Origin: Pogonophryne albipinna
Lineage: Eukaryota; Chordata; Actinopteri; Perciformes; Artedidraconidae
Assembly (NCBI GenBank): GCA_028583405.1
Contig: CM053247.1
Span: 10,360,946 to 10,424,945 of the forward strand
Direction of reading: 5' to 3'
DNA length: 64,000 nt
The position numbers and the translations under genes were made by a program. Positions 60,956-64,000 of the stretch are shown here, piece after piece (positions within the stretch are counted from its first letter, which is position 1; each line of letters begins with the position of its first letter). The notes below the pieces were generated by a model, which ran no database searches, was not told the origin of the DNA, and saw nothing but the letters and a program-made list of their open reading frames with translations.

Positions 60956-62038
60956 TCAGGCAGAGAGTGTGTGTTGCATTATTTAAGGGAAAGACACCAA
61001 GCAGTTCAGGAGCAAACATTTCTGACAACTTTATTTAAAAGTGCTGAGAGGTGTAGATGTAGGCTACTGACAATGCAGATGTCACTTTACCAAAGCCTAG
61101 AATTTAAAATGCCCTTTATCTCACACCAACAGTTAGTGTTACTCTTAAAAATCGTATTCCTCCCCCAAAAGACTTGTGGCAATGTGTTAAAAGTCACATT
61201 TACGAACAGAGCAGAGCAGGTAGTTATTAACTATTTTTTTACTTGTATCTGCTTGTGTCAGAATGGTGGTTTTGAGGCTTCGAGTCCAGCGGGACTGTCC
61301 TGTCTTTGCGGGGCTTTATTCTGTTTTATTTACTGCTTTTATCAGTGGACCGAATGGGCTGTGGGCTGAGAATATTTATACTTAAAGTTTTAGGTTAGGT
61401 TTAAAAAAACAAACAAATTAAAACCCTTAAAGAGCAAAATTCCTCAAAGGTGTTTCCACTTACTTCACAGTAACAGCAGGAAGCCTGATAAGCACTACCC
61501 CGAAGCAGGTGTTCCCCCTTCAAACGTTTTATAAGACCATAAAAGTCCTACCTCTCATGTACTTTTGACTAGTTTGTGATTTTCAGTATTTTACAGAACA
61601 GAAACAGTATGAGTTAGCCCGTTTTTACAAAAAAAGGTTTCAGATTAATATCCTACACTTGACTCATGGTCATTTATTTTGTAATAATGCATACTCTTTA
61701 TTGCAGTGTCACTAATGACTTCTACTGTTTTATTGTTTTTATGGTGCTTTCCTGCAAAATAATTACTTCTTCTGCAGTAACAACAATCTGAAAAAAGGGT
61801 ACAACTCTCATAAACATTACAAAATGTATCTACAAATACGTTCTGTATTTATCTAAGGTTTATATATGTTCTCCCTCTGTGCTATTGAGCTCCATTGTTC
61901 TTCAACAAAAATACACACACTAAAGTTTATTTTAATCACATGCTCCATATTTCTGCTACATATCATCAATAGAGCACCAAATATGGATGTATGCAACCCT
62001 GAATATAGTGCCATAAAAATAAAGTGTTAACTCTAAAA

Positions 62039-62065
62039 CAGGGGTCACCAACCTTTTTTAGGATT
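62039..62065 (+). repeat. hAT-like terminus
   Basis: CAGGGGTCACCAACCTTTTT matches the common hAT end. I did not find the other end, so the element's size is unknown. Confidence 0.4.
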
Positions 62066-63013
62066 ATTATTATATTATGATATGCTTACCTTTAACCGTT
62101 GTGTGCTGTTTGGGTCTGTGGGACCCGTTTCAGTGTTTACTAAAAGAAAATGTATGCAATCTAATTATTTTAACCTGCTTTATTTGGGGGTGGACCTCAC
62201 ATCCTCTCGGGGGGTCCGGGGGCATGCACCCCCGGGAAGGTGTTTTTAATGCAGTTAAATGCATCAATCTGGTGCACTTTGAGCACAAATGAATTTATGG
62301 ATACAGCTCTCAACACTCGTATGAAAGGGAGCTGTATACTTTTCAATAATCCAAAGATCTTTAGGATATGATCACAACCAATAACAAATCATTTAAACTT
62401 GTTTATTCTTATCTTATGTTACCTAGTTAGCATTCTTTATTTGTCAAAACTACTGTTCGTTTGTCTTGTGGCCTGCGCCGAGGTCATCAGTACAGCTCTA
62501 ATGAGATCGAGTAAATGTTTCCCAGTTTGGAAATCTTTCAGCTAGATAATATATTAATTAGTGGCTTGTGGGCTCAGATATATTTTTGTTTTGCTTCAAG
62601 AATATAAACTGAGTTTGGCCCTTAGAACCAAACACAGTGAAGCTGCATAAGGCTTCTGTGATAATATCAAGTGTTGTCAATTTAAAACCAAAATGTCCTA
62701 CACTTCTACTACACCCTACTAATTAAATTTGGGTGGACGTCCATCTGCCTCCACAGGTTGGGTTTGAAAGACAAAGACAAAGAGGAAGCAGGAAGAAAAA
62801 TCAGTAGCAAGGCTAAAGTAATAGTGGTAATAATATTAATATATATTTGACAGATGTATTGGCATTATTATGTACTTTGTCTGTGCATGGCCCTTTATTT
62901 AATGTATGTGCGTCTGGATTGTGTTCACTCTCCGACTTCACTAACAAGAGTTCCAGCACAGAACAGGCGCTGCAAGCTGAAATTTGCATACAATTAACAA
63001 TTTAATGTCAGCC

Positions 63014-63148
<135 letters not shown>

Positions 63149-63311
63149 ACATGCAGAGAGCAACATCTGTGTGGTCTTGCATTGTTAAACGCCTCTGAAT
63201 CCATTTGAGTTTCAACACAGAGCCTAATGTATGAGGTGGATTCTGTATAAAAACAGAATTCCAATGAGTGTGTGTGTCTGTGTGTTAGTGTGTGTGTTTG
63301 AGACTACTCAC

Positions 63312-63413
63312 CTTGGCACAGGAAGCAGGCTGACAGGTGTGTGAGTGGCACTTAGACTGACCCCGGTCACACACACATGTGGTGCAGGCGTTCTTCTGCC
63401 ACTGCTCGCCATG
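63312..63413 (-). CDS. fras1: fras1 exon: VWC domain 4, main part
   Basis: A 102-base, phase 0-0 exon encoding 34 residues starting HGEQWQKNACTTCVCDRGQ and ending CQPASCAK. The acceptor is cttggcag and the donor is AAG|gtgagt. It carries the CxxCxC and later CxxxxC cysteines of a VWC module, but the first cysteine of that module must lie on the preceding exon, beyond 63413 and probably beyond the window. The hexad YEHGEQW..NACTTC is a FRAS1 VWC4 hallmark as I recall it. The next exon begins GQTKVKRTGQCCDEC, which completes the module with its CCxxC. VWC modules often bind TGF-beta/BMP-family ligands; whether FRAS1's do is not established by this sequence. Confidence 0.92.
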
Positions 63414-63898
63414 CTGCCAAGATACACACAGATACAGACACTTAGACCAAGTGATGCACACACACACGAACACACACACAGAGTGCAGGTATCGGATGTA
63501 GTGTGGATGGCAGACAAACACAAACACATGTTGCTGTCTGGAGTAAATACCAGCTATCAAGTGTCGACATAATTGTCCATAAACTTTTCAGCATGAAAAG
63601 CTGAACAGTACGAAAACAGGAGAGGCAGTGAGCGTACAACCTGCTCTCACATCTGCACGGACATATTCAAGTCAATACAATTACACATTACACTCCACCT
63701 GCACTCTAAAAAAAAATACACCAGCTCTACTTAAATAAATTGAGGTAACAATTTGCGTTGATCTTTTTAAGTATTTCCAACTTAATAAATTATTAAATCA
63801 ATCCAAGTACCCATTTATAATCTGATTAACTCAATTAGTTCAGTACTGCAAACATAATTTGCTTTCAACTTTAAAAACTAAATTAAGTTGAACCAACT

Positions 63899-64000
63899 TA
63901 AAGGGGACCTATCATGCAAAATGCACTTTTGTACGTCTTTTATACATTAATATGTGTCCCCGGTGTGTCAGGGAACTCACCAAGTGTTAGAAAACATAAC
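63899..64000. mobile_element. MITE, AGGGGACCTATCATGC type, cut by window end
   Basis: Starts CTTAAAGGGGACCTATCATG and matches 10742-10850 closely through GTCCCCGGTGTGTCAGGG. Its right part lies beyond 64000. Confidence 0.85.

Overview
The window is vertebrate nuclear DNA, almost certainly from a percomorph-like teleost fish. The coding exons are sparse and vertebrate-like. The introns are packed with TTAA-flanked miniature inverted-repeat elements, hAT-type elements, an intact Tc1-like transposon, a tRNA-derived SINE and long (TG)n and (GATG)n arrays. No bacterial-style operon, CRISPR array or compact gene cluster is present. The species cannot be named from sequence reading alone.

One gene explains all recognisable host coding sequence: fras1, the Fraser syndrome extracellular-matrix protein, on the minus strand. 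Eleven consecutive internal exons run from 63413 down to 2199, about 1,558 coding bases or 519 codons. In transcription order they encode the latter part of von Willebrand factor C (VWC) domain 4, VWC5, VWC6, and then seven furin-like (FU) cysteine-rich repeats, each FU repeat on its own exon. The VWC exons join in phase 0, the last VWC exon ends in phase 1, and every FU exon is 1-1 symmetric. All donor and acceptor sites are canonical GT/AG and all junctions keep the cysteine spacing, so no exon seems to be missing between the first and last one seen. The signal peptide and VWC1-3 lie beyond 64000. The remaining FU repeats, CSPG repeats, Calx-beta domains and membrane anchor lie below position 1.

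Layout from low to high coordinate: 1-2198, intron after FU7; 2199-2339, FU7 exon; 2340-18402, a 16 kb intron holding the Tc1-like element at 2426-3950 only 86 bases from the FU7 acceptor, a minisatellite, paired (TG)n arrays and many MITEs; 18403-22049, four exons for FU6 to FU3; 22050-38884, a 16.8 kb intron with nested hAT elements and an odd GC-rich tandem repeat followed by a signal-peptide-like ORF; 38885-43183, FU2 and FU1 with a SINE and a (GATG)n array between them; 43184-55485, a 12.3 kb intron with a hAT element carrying an in-frame 84-bp minisatellite; 55486-63413, the four VWC exons.

The gene product would be secreted and held at epithelial basement membranes with FREM1/FREM2. 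The transposon content is independent of that function, except where insertions sit near splice sites. I found no convincing new biological system. The most interesting items are the paired loss of two cysteines in FU7, the intact Tc1-like transposase, the hAT element with a 28-residue coding-like repeat, a three-layer nested insertion, and a swarm of MITE types sharing TTAA AGG ends.
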